DNA from: Acidimicrobiales bacterium
GTDB taxonomy: Bacteria > Actinomycetota > Acidimicrobiia > Acidimicrobiales > Acidimicrobilacustridaceae
Reading direction: 5' to 3'
DNA length: 23,180 nt
Assembly (NCBI GenBank): GCA_023261915.1
Contig: JALRFT010000108.1
Span: 1 to 23,180, forward strand
The translations under genes and the position numbers were made by a program. This document shows positions 1 to 8,416 of this stretch, piece after piece. Each line of letters starts with the position of its first letter. Position 1 is the stretch's first letter. A model generated the notes under the pieces. It was not told the DNA's origin, did not search any database, and saw only the letters and a list, made by a program, of their open reading frames with translations.

Positions 1-1
1 C

Positions 2-508
2 ATCCCCGCCGCCGACTTTGATCGGTGGGTTGCCAACCAACAGAAGCCGGCGCCGTTGCCGGTGACCGAGGAGCAGAAAGCCGGCTTGTCGGAATGGAAG
101 AACAACTGTGGGTCCTGTCACCTGATCGATGGGGTCAACAACAAGCAACTTGCGGAGAACCCCGCCGCCCTCGTCGCCGGTATTGCGCCGAATCTGACCC
201 ATCTCATGTCCCGGGGCACGTTTGCCGGTTCGATCTACAACCTCCACTACCCCAACCCGAAGGGCAACGACCAGCCCTTTGGTGCGACCTGTGACCGGGA
301 GTCGCTCGCCGGTTGTGGTGACCCTGCCGATGCCGCCCTTGCGGGCAACCCAGACAACCCGGTTTACCGCCCCGCCCTTGAGGCGTGGCTCCGAAATGCC
401 CCGGCCATGAAGCCGATGGCGCCCGATCAGGGCCGAGGCATGCCGAATCTTGGCCTGACTCAGGATCAGATCGATGTGATCGTCGCCTACCTTGAGACTC
501 TGAAGTGA
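2..508 (+). CDS. ctaC: Cytochrome c oxidase subunit II, C-terminal part with haem c domain (partial at window start)
   Basis: Reading frame is open from base 2, so the gene begins before the window. The visible 168 residues are the end of a subunit II of a caa3-type oxidase: the segment ADFDRWV is typical of the end of the CuA domain, and it is followed by a cytochrome c domain with haem-binding CGSCH (bases 107-121) and a likely axial methionine in GRGMPNLG (Met codon 440-442). The protein would pass electrons to the CuA centre on the outer face of the membrane. The CuA ligands themselves lie outside the window and cannot be checked. Subunit I follows after 46 bases on the same strand, so they are probably co-transcribed. 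The symbol follows actinobacterial usage (ctaC/coxB). Confidence 0.93.
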   Translation: MPAADFDRWVANQQKPAPLPVTEEQKAGLSEWKNNCGSCHLIDGVNNKQLAENPAALVAGIAPNLTHLMSRGTFAGSIYNLHYPNPKGNDQPFGATCDRESLAGCGDPADAALAGNPDNPVYRPALEAWLRNAPAMKPMAPDQGRGMPNLGLTQDQIDVIVAYLETLK

Positions 509-554
509 TGATGCTCCCGACCCCAGTGCACCCGGCTCCCGTGGAGAACCCGCA

Positions 555-2573
555 ATGACTGTGACTGACGCCCCCCTCGAACTCACCTCGGGTGACGAGA
601 GCCCTCGCCGCACACTCGGCGTGTTCGCCCGCCCGACCGCCGCAACTGGTTGGCGCTCGTGGTTCACCACCGTGGACCACAAGAAGATCGGCATCATGTA
701 TGGCGCCACGGCGCTGTTCTTTTTCATCATCGGTGGTGTCGAGGCCCTGCTGATTCGTGCCCAGTTGTGGGCTCCCCGTGGCACGTTGCTCAGTGCTGAC
801 CAGTACAACCAGGTCTTCACCATGCACGGCACCACCATGATCTTCCTCGTGGTGATGCCCATCGGTGCCGCCTTCGCCAACTACCTGATGCCACTGCAGA
901 TCGGCGCCCGTGACGTCGCCTTCCCCCGTATCAACGCCTTCTCGTTCTGGGCGTTCCTCGCCGGTGGCATCTTCTTGAACTCCAGCTGGCTCCTCGGCGG
1001 TGGCGCTGACGGCGGCTGGTTCATGTACGCGCCGAACTCGACGGTGACCTTCTCGCCGTCGAACGGCATCGACTTCTGGAATATCGGTCTGCTCATCACC
1101 GGTATCGCATCGCTCACCGGCGCCGTGAACCTCATCGTGACCGTGCTGAACATGCGCGCACCGGGCATGTCACTCATGAAGATGCCGATCTTCACCTGGA
1201 TGACGCTCGTCACCCAGTTCCTGCTGCTCTTCGCCATCCCGGTGCTCACCGCCGCACAGTTCCTGCTGCTCTTCGACCGGAACTTCGACGCCGCCTTCTT
1301 TGATATTTCCAAAGGTGGCCAGCCGCTTCTCTGGGAGCACTTGTTCTGGATCTTCGGGCACCCCGAGGTGTATCTGATGATCTTGCCGGCCTTCGGCCTG
1401 GTCTCTGACATCCTGCCCGTGTTCAGCCGTAAGCCGATCTTCGGCTACACGTTCGTCGTGTTCAGCGGCGTCGCCATTGGATTCATGGGCTGGGGTGTGT
1501 GGGCCCACCACATGTTCGTGTCCGGTATTGGCCCGGTCTCGGTGCTGGTGTTCTCGATGGCGACGATGTTCATCGCCGTGCCGACCGGTGTGAAGATCCT
1601 GAACTGGACGGCCACCATGGTGGGCGGAAAGATCAAACTCAGCGCTCCGATGTTGTTCTGCATCGGGCTGATCACCATGTTCACCATCGGCGGTCTGTCC
1701 GGTGTGACCCACTCGGTGGCCCCCGCCGATACCCAGCAGACCGACACCTATTACATCGTCGCCCACTTCCACTACGTGCTCTTCGGTGGTGCGTTCTTCG
1801 GGTTTATGGCCGGCTTCTACTTCTACTGGCCCAAGGTGTTCGGCTACATCCTCAACGAGCGGCTCGGCAAGGCCAACTTCTGGCTGATGTTCGTCGGGTT
1901 CAACCTGACCTTTGGTCCCATGCATGTGCTCGGACTCCAGGGCATGTCGCGACGCATCTACACCTACGACGCCGGTTACGGCTTCGAGTTCTGGAACCGG
2001 ATCGCCACCATCGGGTCGTTCCTGTTGGCCTCGAGCATCGCTCTGTTCATCTTCAACATCTTCTACTCACGGGCGAAGGCCAAGAGCCTTCCCAAGCCGG
2101 GACCTGACCCGTGGGACGCCCGCACGCTCGAGTGGTCAATCCCCTCGCCGGTGCCGGCCTACAACTACGACCCCATCCCCACCGTCGAGCGGCTCGATGA
2201 CTTTTGGTACCGCAAGTACGGCGAGACCGAGGATGGGCGTCTCGTGCGGATCGCCTCCACCGAAGAAGTCACCCAGTCCGCCGAGGGTGAACACAACGTG
2301 CATCTGCCCTCACCCTCCTACTGGCCGCTGGTCGCCGCCGTTGGTCTCCCTATCGTGGGCTGGGGCCTCATCTACACCTGGTGGCTGTGTCTCATCGGTG
2401 GGTTGCTGACGGCCGGGGCGCTCTACGCCTGGGCGCTCGAGCCGCCTGACGACCCTGAGGCCGGGCACCATCACGATCCGCATGAAGGCAGTGCCCCCGA
2501 GGGGGAACTGGCCACCGATGAGGCCGAGTCCGGCGACTCGGAGGCTGTGAGAGAGGTTGAGACCGTTGGCTGA
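555..2573 (+). CDS. ctaD: Cytochrome c oxidase subunit I with long C-terminal extension
   Basis: Catalytic subunit of an aa3-type haem-copper oxidase, 672 residues. Visible ligands: His91 in MHGTT (haem a), His269 in HPEVY with Glu271 and cross-linked Tyr273 (CuB and D-channel end), His318/His319 in WAHHM (CuB), and His404 and His406 in AHFHY (haem a3 and haem a). Asp120 in the NYLMPLQIGARD stretch matches the D-channel entrance. The family core normally ends near residue 560. Here about 100 further residues follow: two probable membrane helices (roughly 582-632), then a His/Asp/Glu-rich tail. The helices resemble the end of actinobacterial subunit IV (CtaF) as I remember it, which would make this a fusion. 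ATG start with GGAGAA about 7 bases upstream. The last codons overlap ctaE. Confidence 0.97.
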   Translation: MTVTDAPLELTSGDESPRRTLGVFARPTAATGWRSWFTTVDHKKIGIMYGATALFFFIIGGVEALLIRAQLWAPRGTLLSADQYNQVFTMHGTTMIFLVVMPIGAAFANYLMPLQIGARDVAFPRINAFSFWAFLAGGIFLNSSWLLGGGADGGWFMYAPNSTVTFSPSNGIDFWNIGLLITGIASLTGAVNLIVTVLNMRAPGMSLMKMPIFTWMTLVTQFLLLFAIPVLTAAQFLLLFDRNFDAAFFDISKGGQPLLWEHLFWIFGHPEVYLMILPAFGLVSDILPVFSRKPIFGYTFVVFSGVAIGFMGWGVWAHHMFVSGIGPVSVLVFSMATMFIAVPTGVKILNWTATMVGGKIKLSAPMLFCIGLITMFTIGGLSGVTHSVAPADTQQTDTYYIVAHFHYVLFGGAFFGFMAGFYFYWPKVFGYILNERLGKANFWLMFVGFNLTFGPMHVLGLQGMSRRIYTYDAGYGFEFWNRIATIGSFLLASSIALFIFNIFYSRAKAKSLPKPGPDPWDARTLEWSIPSPVPAYNYDPIPTVERLDDFWYRKYGETEDGRLVRIASTEEVTQSAEGEHNVHLPSPSYWPLVAAVGLPIVGWGLIYTWWLCLIGGLLTAGALYAWALEPPDDPEAGHHHDPHEGSAPEGELATDEAESGDSEAVREVETVG

Positions 2574-3195
2574 GGCAACCGTGTTCGACCCGGAGGTGGG
2601 CAAGGACGTCGAGGTGTTTCACCCCGTCCATGACACCAACACGGGCATTTCCAACACGAAGCTCGCCATGTGGCTGTTCCTCGGGTCGGAGTGCCTGCTC
2701 TTCGGCGGTCTCATCACCACCTACCTGGTCTACAAGTACCCCCTCGCCGGCCAGGGTCCCGGCCCGGAGGAAGTCTTCGACATTCCGTTCACTTCGGCCT
2801 CGTCGTTCGTCCTACTCATGAGCTCGCTGACCATGGTGCTCGCCGTCTCGGCCATCGAGCGGGGAGACCACCACCGGCTCCGGGCGTGGCTGGTGGCCAC
2901 CGCCCTGCTCGGGTCGGCCTTCGTCGCTGGGCAGGTGTACGAGTTCACGGCCTTCTACAACGAGGGCCTCGGGTTCACCACTAGCCGATTCTCGTCAGCG
3001 TTCTACGGCCTCACCGGGTTCCACGGTGTCCACGTCACGGTCGGCATCATCATGTTGGTTTCCATGCTGCTGCTCTCGCTGCGTGGCAAGTTGCCTGAAC
3101 ACAAAGCGGAGAGCGTCGAGATCGTCGGTTTGTACTGGCACTTCGTCGATCTTGTGTGGATCCTGATCTTCGCCGTCGTCTACCTGATTCCCTAG
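2566..3195 (+). CDS. ctaE: Cytochrome c oxidase subunit III
   Basis: About 209 residues with five predicted membrane helices, the short actinobacterial/Bacillus form of subunit III. Family hallmarks are FLGSECLLFGG in the first helix, GFHGVHV near residue 153 and LYWHFVDLVW near the end. It packs against subunit I and stabilises the oxidase. No ATG is available. I chose TTG at 2566 because AGAGG (2552-2556) lies nine bases upstream; TTG 2557 (GGAGG at 2540-2544) and GTG 2581 are alternatives. The start overlaps the end of ctaD by 8 bases, so translation is probably coupled. The stop codon overlaps the ribosome binding site of the next gene. Confidence 0.93.
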   Translation: MAEATVFDPEVGKDVEVFHPVHDTNTGISNTKLAMWLFLGSECLLFGGLITTYLVYKYPLAGQGPGPEEVFDIPFTSASSFVLLMSSLTMVLAVSAIERGDHHRLRAWLVATALLGSAFVAGQVYEFTAFYNEGLGFTTSRFSSAFYGLTGFHGVHVTVGIIMLVSMLLLSLRGKLPEHKAESVEIVGLYWHFVDLVWILIFAVVYLIP

Positions 3196-3204
3196 GAGTT
3201 CCCG

Positions 3205-3567
3205 ATGGCCAACCCAACGCATTACGGCGAGGACAGCGTCAGCACGGCAGTGCTCGATGGCGCCGAGTCCGCCTATCCCCGCAACCGGCTATACGTGCAG
3301 ATCGCCATCATCCTCGCCGTGCTCACCGCACTCGAGGTCATGGTGCACTCTTTCCCCGGCGTGTTCGGTGGCATGGGAAGCCCTGGGTACGTGACCGCAC
3401 TCCTCATCACCATGTTCGCCAAGTTCTGGGCGGTCGGCTACTTCTTTATGCACCTCAAGTGGGACAACCGACTGCTCACCAGGGTCTTCTACACGGGGTT
3501 CATTCTCGCCGTGCTCGTCTACGTGGCACTCATGCTCACGCTGAACGTCTTTTCCCAGGGCGGCTGA
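3205..3567 (+). CDS. Cytochrome c oxidase subunit IV-like protein (COX4-pro/CyoD type)
   Basis: 120 residues with three predicted membrane helices (about 32-48, 61-84, 92-115). The stretch AKFWAVGYFFMHLKWD is characteristic of the prokaryotic subunit IV family found with caa3 and bo3 oxidases, where it is an accessory assembly or stability subunit. ATG start with AGGAG at 3194-3198, six bases upstream; this site overlaps the stop of ctaE, making it the last gene of the oxidase operon. It converges on the ABC permease with a single base (3568) between the two stop codons, so there is no room for a separate terminator. It is distinct from the CtaF-like extension on subunit I. Confidence 0.9.
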   Translation: MANPTHYGEDSVSTAVLDGAESAYPRNRLYVQIAIILAVLTALEVMVHSFPGVFGGMGSPGYVTALLITMFAKFWAVGYFFMHLKWDNRLLTRVFYTGFILAVLVYVALMLTLNVFSQGG

Positions 3568-3568
3568 G

Positions 3569-4300
3569 TCACTCCCAGCGGAAGCGCCACGCCGCCACGG
3601 CCGGCGCTCCTACCGCCCACCCGACGAGGACGACCCACGCCACGGCGCCGCCCGGCGCACCACTCGACCCCGTGGCGTCGCCGACCGCCCCCGTGAGAGC
3701 TGCCGGGGGCAGGAGTCGGGCGATGTCGGCCACCACCGTGGGCAGCTGGTCGAGCGGGAAAACCATGCCACCGAGCAGCAAGAAGACGAGGTAGAGGCCG
3801 TTGGCGAGTGCCAGGGTGAGCGTTCCCCGCAGCGTTCCGGCCATGAGGAGACCAATGCCGGCAAACGCCGCCGCCCCAGCCAGTAGCGCAGGGGCCAGCA
3901 GCCAGATCGAACCCGTGGGGTTCCATCCGAGCAGCAGAGCGACCGGCACCAGCACCAGCATCTGGAGGCCGATCAGCACCAGGACGCAGGCCACCTTGGC
4001 GGCCAGCCATCGGCCCCGACCGAGCGGCGTCGCCCCCAGTCGCTTCAACACGCCGTACTGCCGCTCGAAACCAGTTCCGATGCCGAGGCTGACCATGGCC
4101 GAAGACATCACGGCGAGGGCCAGGACACCCGGTGCCACGATGTCGATGCGCTGGGTGGCGCCGGCAGGCAGCGGCACGATGGCGACGAGGGAGAAGAACA
4201 CGAGGACGAGCAGCGGGATGATGATGCCGACGAGCAGTTGTTCCCCATTGCGAAGGGTGAGCCGCAATTCGCTCACGGTCTGGGCCCACCACGGCCTCAT
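3569..4300 (-). CDS. ABC-2 type exporter, membrane subunit
   Basis: 243 residues with about six hydrophobic helices, beginning with a short amphipathic N-terminus and a first helix at about 22-44. Composition and layout fit the ABC-2/DrrB-type permease family: the cytoplasmic ERQYGVLKRLGATPL stretch between helices 2 and 3 is a common feature of these exporters. Its ATG overlaps the TGA of the ATPase gene by four bases (ATGA), so the two are translated together. Substrate cannot be told from sequence. Similar exporters often sit next to oxidase or haem-assembly genes in actinobacteria (recalled, not checked), but a role in oxidase assembly would be speculation. Confidence 0.88.
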   Translation of the reverse strand: MRPWWAQTVSELRLTLRNGEQLLVGIIIPLLVLVFFSLVAIVPLPAGATQRIDIVAPGVLALAVMSSAMVSLGIGTGFERQYGVLKRLGATPLGRGRWLAAKVACVLVLIGLQMLVLVPVALLLGWNPTGSIWLLAPALLAGAAAFAGIGLLMAGTLRGTLTLALANGLYLVFLLLGGMVFPLDQLPTVVADIARLLPPAALTGAVGDATGSSGAPGGAVAWVVLVGWAVGAPAVAAWRFRWE

Positions 4301-5265
4301 GACGTCGTCTCCTCGGGATCGCCGGTGAGTTCGAGGAACACGTCCTCGAGACTGCGCCGGCCGGCGTGGAGATCACCGAGTCCCTGGTTCCGCTCGGCCA
4401 GCCACGCTGTCAGCGCCGCCACCACTGCCGGTTCAGGAGCTGCCTCCACTCGGAACCGTCCCTGACCCTCGTCGGTGACCGCGGCCCCGACCGCATTGGC
4501 GATCTCGGCGACATCCAGGGGCGTTGACAGGCTCCCTATCGAATCAAGTGTGAACGTGAACGATGAGCGGGTGGCACGCGTGAGTTCGTCGATCGTGCCG
4601 TCGGCGAGCACCTCACCGTGATCAATTAGCACCACCCGATCGGCGATCTTCTCGGCGTCGGCGAGATCGTGGGTGGTCAGTACGACGCAGACCCCTTCAT
4701 TCCCGAGCTCGCTAATGAGCTGGCGCACCGTCACCCGGCCTGCTGGGTCGACCCCGGCGGTGGGTTCGTCGAGGAACACCACCTCGGGCCGCCCGATCAC
4801 TGCCAAGGCGAGCGAGAGCCTTTGCTGTTCGCCCCCCGAGAGGGAACGCCACGAGGATCGCATGCGGTGGTCGAGACCGACGCGAGCGGCGAGTGCGACT
4901 GGATCGAGGGGGTCGGGGTAGTAGGCGGCGAACAGGTGCAGCACTTCGGCCACCCGCATCTGGTTGTGGATGCCGCCGCCCTGAAGCATGACCCCGATGC
5001 GGGCGACCACGTCGGTGTGGTCGGCAATTGGGTCGAGGCCACACACCCGCACCGTGCCGCTGGCCGGTCGTCGGTAGCCCTCCAGCGTCTCCACGGTCGA
5101 GGTCTTGCCGGCGCCGTTGGGCCCCAGGAGTGCAAGGATCTCGCCGCGCCGGGCGGTGAAGGAGACACCGTTGACGGCGGTGAGATCTCCGTAGCGCACC
5201 ACGAGGTTGTCCACGCTGACGAGCACGTCGCCGTTGGTGGCGGGCGCAGGGGGGACGGAGACCAT
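4297..5265 (-). CDS. ABC transporter ATP-binding protein (DrrA/CcmA-like)
   Basis: 322 residues. The nucleotide-binding domain has Walker A GPNGAGKT (48-55), Q-loop Gln95, signature LSGGEQ (142-147), Walker B EVVFLDEP (161-168) with catalytic Glu167, and switch His199 in TTHD. After about residue 225 there is a further 95-residue C-terminal domain ending in LEDVFLELTG, as is usual for ATPases of ABC-2 exporters. It powers the permease encoded by the overlapping downstream gene. The start at 5265 is preceded by TAGCGT exactly six bases upstream and has no Shine-Dalgarno sequence, so the transcript is probably leaderless. It is divergent from serS, with 78 bases between. Confidence 0.95.
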   Translation of the reverse strand: MVSVPPAPATNGDVLVSVDNLVVRYGDLTAVNGVSFTARRGEILALLGPNGAGKTSTVETLEGYRRPASGTVRVCGLDPIADHTDVVARIGVMLQGGGIHNQMRVAEVLHLFAAYYPDPLDPVALAARVGLDHRMRSSWRSLSGGEQQRLSLALAVIGRPEVVFLDEPTAGVDPAGRVTVRQLISELGNEGVCVVLTTHDLADAEKIADRVVLIDHGEVLADGTIDELTRATRSSFTFTLDSIGSLSTPLDVAEIANAVGAAVTDEGQGRFRVEAAPEPAVVAALTAWLAERNQGLGDLHAGRRSLEDVFLELTGDPEETTS

Positions 5266-5271
5266 GGGGTG

Positions 5272-5277
5272 ACGCTA
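5272..5277 (-). promoter_or_regulatory. Probable -10 element of leaderless exporter mRNA
   Basis: TAGCGT on the minus strand, six bases before the ATG of the ABC ATPase gene. With the usual 6-7 base distance from -10 to start site, transcription would begin at the start codon. No clear -35 is visible. Confidence 0.5.
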
Positions 5278-5331
5278 CCGGGAGGGCTGGCGGCAGGCCG
5301 AACCCCGGCGGAGGTCCGGTCGCACGCTGGC

Positions 5332-5337
5332 TAGGGT
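5332..5337 (+). promoter_or_regulatory. Probable -10 element of leaderless serS mRNA
   Basis: TAGGGT followed by six bases and then the GTG of serS at 5344. The same geometry occurs at five start codons in the window. The overlapping AGGGTGAG could be read as a weak ribosome binding site instead. Confidence 0.5.
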
Positions 5338-5343
5338 GAGACC

Positions 5344-6630
5344 GTGATCGACCTCAAGCGTGTGCGCAGCGACTATCCCGCCGTGGCTGCCGCCCTCGCC
5401 CGACGGGGCACCGACGATCTGGACCGCCTCGAGCGGGTGCGGGCGCTCGATGAGGACCATCGGGCGGTGGAGACGAGGCGCAACGAGGTGCGCAGCGAGA
5501 TCAAGGCACTATCCCGCACCGTGGGGGACCTGCGGCGGGACGGCCGGATGGACGAGGCCGAGCGAGTCGCCGATGAGAGTCGGCAGCTCGGCGAGACCGA
5601 GCGGGAACTCGACGCCCGGGAGGCGGACCTCCAGGCCAGCATTCGCCAGATCTTGCTGGTCATTCCCAACCTGCCTGCAGACGAGGCTCCCGACGGCGGT
5701 GGTCCTGACGACAACGTTGAGATCCGACGCGGAGGACGCAGCGCCGAGGGCTGGGAGGAGTGCCAGCGGGTACCGCACTGGGAGATCGGGGAAGCCCTCG
5801 GCATCCTCGACCTTGAGCGGGCCGTGCGCATGTCGGGGTCGATGTTCACGATGTTCCGGGGGATGGGCGCCACCTTGTCGCGGGCACTCTGCCAATTGGC
5901 TCTCGACACCAACGCCGACGCCTTTGAGGAGGTGCGGCCACCGTCACTGGTGCTCGGTGACACCATGGTCTCCACCGGGCACCTCCCCAAGTTCTCTGAC
6001 GACGCTTACCACGTGACACGCGACGACCTGTGGGCCATCCCGACCGCGGAGGTGCCCCTCACCTCATTGGCCCGTGACGAGATTCTCGACGAGGCGATCC
6101 TGCCCATGCGTCTGATGGCCCACACCGCCTGTTTCCGGCGTGAGGCCGGCTCAGCGGGCCGGGACACCCGGGGACTGTTGCGGGTCCACGAGTTCGACAA
6201 GGTCGAGATCCTGGCCTACGCCACCCCTGAACAGGCCGACGCCGTGCACGCCGACCTGCTGGCCCGGGCGGAGCGTCTCTTGGACCAGTTGGGTCTCGCC
6301 TACCGCGTGCTGGACCTGTGTGCGGGTGACCTCGGTCAATCGTCGCGACGGACCTTCGATCTTGAGGTCTACGCCCCCGGGGTGGATCAATGGTTGGAGT
6401 GCTCGTCGGTGTCGTGGTTCGGCGACTACCAGGCCCGGCGGGCCCACATTCGCTACCGCCCCAGTGGCGGGGGGTCGCCGGTCCCGGTCCACACGCTCAA
6501 TGGTTCGGCGTTGGCCGTGCCCCGTGTGTGGGCCGCACTCGTGGAAACCCACCGTCAGCCTGACGGATCGGTCCGGATGCCCGAGGTGCTGCACCCCTAT
6601 CTGCGCGGCGCCACCAGCATCGTGGCGTAG
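5344..6630 (+). CDS. serS: Seryl-tRNA synthetase
   Basis: 428 residues, the normal length. It charges tRNA-Ser with serine in the cytoplasm. The N-terminal 110 residues form the antiparallel coiled-coil tRNA-binding arm (Arg/Glu-rich, about 28-105). The class II catalytic core follows, with motif 1 around 165-190, the serine-binding TAE loop (IPTAEVPLT, 232-240), motif 2 FRREAGSAGRDTRGLLR (264-280) followed by HEFDKVE, and motif 3 with NGSALAVPR (386-394). GTG start at 5344; the MIDLKRVRSD opening is the usual N-terminus of the family, which fixes the start. It is divergent from the ABC exporter, and pdxH follows 43 bases downstream on the same strand. Confidence 0.98.
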   Translation: MIDLKRVRSDYPAVAAALARRGTDDLDRLERVRALDEDHRAVETRRNEVRSEIKALSRTVGDLRRDGRMDEAERVADESRQLGETERELDAREADLQASIRQILLVIPNLPADEAPDGGGPDDNVEIRRGGRSAEGWEECQRVPHWEIGEALGILDLERAVRMSGSMFTMFRGMGATLSRALCQLALDTNADAFEEVRPPSLVLGDTMVSTGHLPKFSDDAYHVTRDDLWAIPTAEVPLTSLARDEILDEAILPMRLMAHTACFRREAGSAGRDTRGLLRVHEFDKVEILAYATPEQADAVHADLLARAERLLDQLGLAYRVLDLCAGDLGQSSRRTFDLEVYAPGVDQWLECSSVSWFGDYQARRAHIRYRPSGGGSPVPVHTLNGSALAVPRVWAALVETHRQPDGSVRMPEVLHPYLRGATSIVA

Positions 6631-6673
6631 CTCCGGTGTGGCGGGTGGCCACCCGGTCGGGTTGACTGGAAGA

Positions 6674-7351
6674 GTGCTGATCGGACCTGACACCCCTCGT
6701 CCCCCGAGCCCGCATCCCCACTTGGACGAGTTGCGGGTGCGCTTCGAGACGCTTGGTCTCGACCGGACCGATCTCGATGACGACCCGGTCGCCCAGTTCC
6801 TCCGCTGGTTCGGTGACGCCCGCGACGCCGGGGTGCACGAACCTCACGCCGTGATCCTGGCCACCGCCGATGCCGATGGCCGTCCGGCCGCTCGACACGT
6901 CCTCGTCAAGGACGTCGACGCTCAAGGCTTCACCTTCTACACCAATGACGACAGCGCCAAGGGTCGGGACCTCGCTGCGAATCCCCGGGCGGCACTGTGT
7001 TTCCCTTGGAACGTGCTGGCCCGCCAGGTCCGTGTCGTGGGTCGGGTCGAGCGGGTCGATCCGGCTGAGGCCGACGCCTACTTCGCCACGCGTCCACGGG
7101 GTTCCCAAGAAGGTGCGTGGGCGTCCCGCCAGTCCTCAGTGCTCTCGAACCGGGCTGAGCTTGAGGATCGACTGGCCGAGGTGCAGGAACGTTTCGCCGG
7201 CGGTGACGTGCCCCGTCCCGAGCACTGGGGTGGCTACCGGGTCGTGCCCGACGAAGTGGAGTTCTGGCAGGGTCGGCCCTCGCGTCTGCATGACCGGTTC
7301 CGCTACCGCCGTGGTGGCGACGGCTGGATCGTGGAGCGCCTCTCCCCGTAA
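6674..7351 (+). CDS. pdxH: Pyridoxamine 5'-phosphate oxidase
   Basis: 225 residues. An FMN enzyme that oxidises pyridoxamine or pyridoxine 5'-phosphate to pyridoxal 5'-phosphate, the last step of vitamin B6 salvage. FMN-contacting segments are RHVLVKD (74-80) and SAKGRDL (94-100). RPRGSQEGAWASRQS (140-154) and the closing block HWGGYRVVPDEVEFWQG (184-200) with RLHDRF are diagnostic for PdxH rather than for other split-barrel flavoproteins. The frame stays open upstream into serS, so the start is judged from homology: GTG 6674 gives a standard N-terminus, with TTG 6662 as alternative. No strong ribosome site is visible. It is probably co-transcribed with serS and converges on the next gene with a 13-base gap. 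Confidence 0.95.
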   Translation: MLIGPDTPRPPSPHPHLDELRVRFETLGLDRTDLDDDPVAQFLRWFGDARDAGVHEPHAVILATADADGRPAARHVLVKDVDAQGFTFYTNDDSAKGRDLAANPRAALCFPWNVLARQVRVVGRVERVDPAEADAYFATRPRGSQEGAWASRQSSVLSNRAELEDRLAEVQERFAGGDVPRPEHWGGYRVVPDEVEFWQGRPSRLHDRFRYRRGGDGWIVERLSP

Positions 7352-7364
7352 TTCCAACCGCGAC

Positions 7365-8297
7365 TCAGGGCAGCAGGCGCAGCACCTGCTCACCGAGTAG
7401 TTCCACATGCTCCGTGTCACCGATGTCGAGCACCTGGAGGTAGACCCGCTCGGCGCCCAGTTCAGCCCAGGTGGCGAGGCGATCGAGGACTTCGGCGGGA
7501 CTGCCCGCCACACCGTTCAGGCGCAGCTCGTCAGCGGCGCGACCGATGGCGCCAGCCCGTCGTTCGACCTCGCCCTCGGTCTCGCCACAGCACACCACCA
7601 GTGCGGCCGAGAAGCGCAGGTCATCGGGGTCGCGGCCGGCGGCCTCGCAGGCGCCACGCACCCGTTCCCGCTGGGCGGTGAACGCCTCGGGTGGCGGGAA
7701 CGGGACGTTGAACTCGCTGGCGAACCGGGCGGCGAGCGCCGGGGTGCGTCGGGGGCCGTAGCCGCCGATGATGATGGGTGGACCACCGGGCTGGGCCGGT
7801 TTGGGCCGTCCCGGAGAGCCGACCACCGAGTAGAAGTCACCTTCGAACGAGAACTGGTGTCCGTCGTCGGATCGCCACAGTCCGGTGACGATCTCCAGTT
7901 GTTCGGCGAGGGCATCGAAACGCTGACCAGTGGTGGGAAACGGGATGCCGTAGGCGGTGTGCTCATCGGCGAACCAACCGGCGCCCAGGCCGAGTTCCAC
8001 GCGGCCTCCGCTCATCTGGTCAACCTGAGCGACGGCCACCGCCAGTGGACCCGGGAGGCGGAAGGTGGCCGAGCACACCAACGTGCCGAGTCGGATGCGC
8101 TCGGTATGGGTGGCGATGGCGCCGAGGGTGACCCACGTGTCGGTGGGCCCGGGCAGGCCGGTGACGTCGCCCATGTGCAGGTAGTGGTCGGAGCGGAAGA
8201 AGCCGGTGAAGCCGTGGGTCTCAGCCGTCACGGCCATGGCCAACTGCTGATCGAAGGAGGCCCCTTGCTGGGGTTCGGTGAAGATGCACAGCTCCAT
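7365..8297 (-). CDS. LLM-class (luciferase-like) F420-dependent oxidoreductase
   Basis: 310 residues spanning a whole luciferase-like TIM barrel. Typical pieces are the MELCIFTEPQ opening, FFRSDHYL (33-40), the segment RIRLGTLV (68-75), LAVAVAQVDQMSGGRVELGLGAGW (start about 85) and the glycine loop PPIIIGGYG. In actinobacteria such proteins usually carry out hydride transfer with coenzyme F420 (sometimes FMN). The cofactor and substrate are not determinable here. The ATG start has no ribosome site but has TAGGGT exactly six bases upstream, indicating a leaderless mRNA. Its 3' end faces pdxH. Confidence 0.9.
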   Translation of the reverse strand: MELCIFTEPQQGASFDQQLAMAVTAETHGFTGFFRSDHYLHMGDVTGLPGPTDTWVTLGAIATHTERIRLGTLVCSATFRLPGPLAVAVAQVDQMSGGRVELGLGAGWFADEHTAYGIPFPTTGQRFDALAEQLEIVTGLWRSDDGHQFSFEGDFYSVVGSPGRPKPAQPGGPPIIIGGYGPRRTPALAARFASEFNVPFPPPEAFTAQRERVRGACEAAGRDPDDLRFSAALVVCCGETEGEVERRAGAIGRAADELRLNGVAGSPAEVLDRLATWAELGAERVYLQVLDIGDTEHVELLGEQVLRLLP

Positions 8298-8303
8298 GAC
8301 GCC

Positions 8304-8309
8304 ACCCTA
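8304..8309 (-). promoter_or_regulatory. Probable -10 element of leaderless LLM oxidoreductase mRNA
   Basis: TAGGGT on the minus strand, followed by six bases and the ATG at 8297. It is the same hexamer and spacing as at serS. Confidence 0.5.
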
Positions 8310-8327
8310 CCGGTGCCGGGAATGGAG

Positions 8328-8361
8328 CGAGCCGGGTGCCGCCGAAGCGACACCCGGCTCG
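8328..8361 (-). terminator. Hairpin after the two-component/secreted protein operon
   Basis: Perfect 11-bp inverted repeat, CGAGCCGGGTG (8328-8338) and CACCCGGCTCG (8351-8361), with a 12-base loop. It lies between the stop of the secreted protein gene (8417) and the start of the LLM gene. There is no T-run after it on the minus strand, so termination is inferred from position and stem strength. Confidence 0.5.
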
Positions 8362-8416
8362 TCCCGGGGGGGTCTGGATCAATTCAGTTGTTACGACCAG
8401 ACGGTCGTCTCTGCGC

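Noticed and set aside
4550..4561. Tandem GTGAAC-GTGAAC resembling the glutamine synthetase repeats
   Set aside because: It lies inside the ABC ATPase coding region, encodes alternating Phe-Thr, and has a six-base rather than 11-base period.
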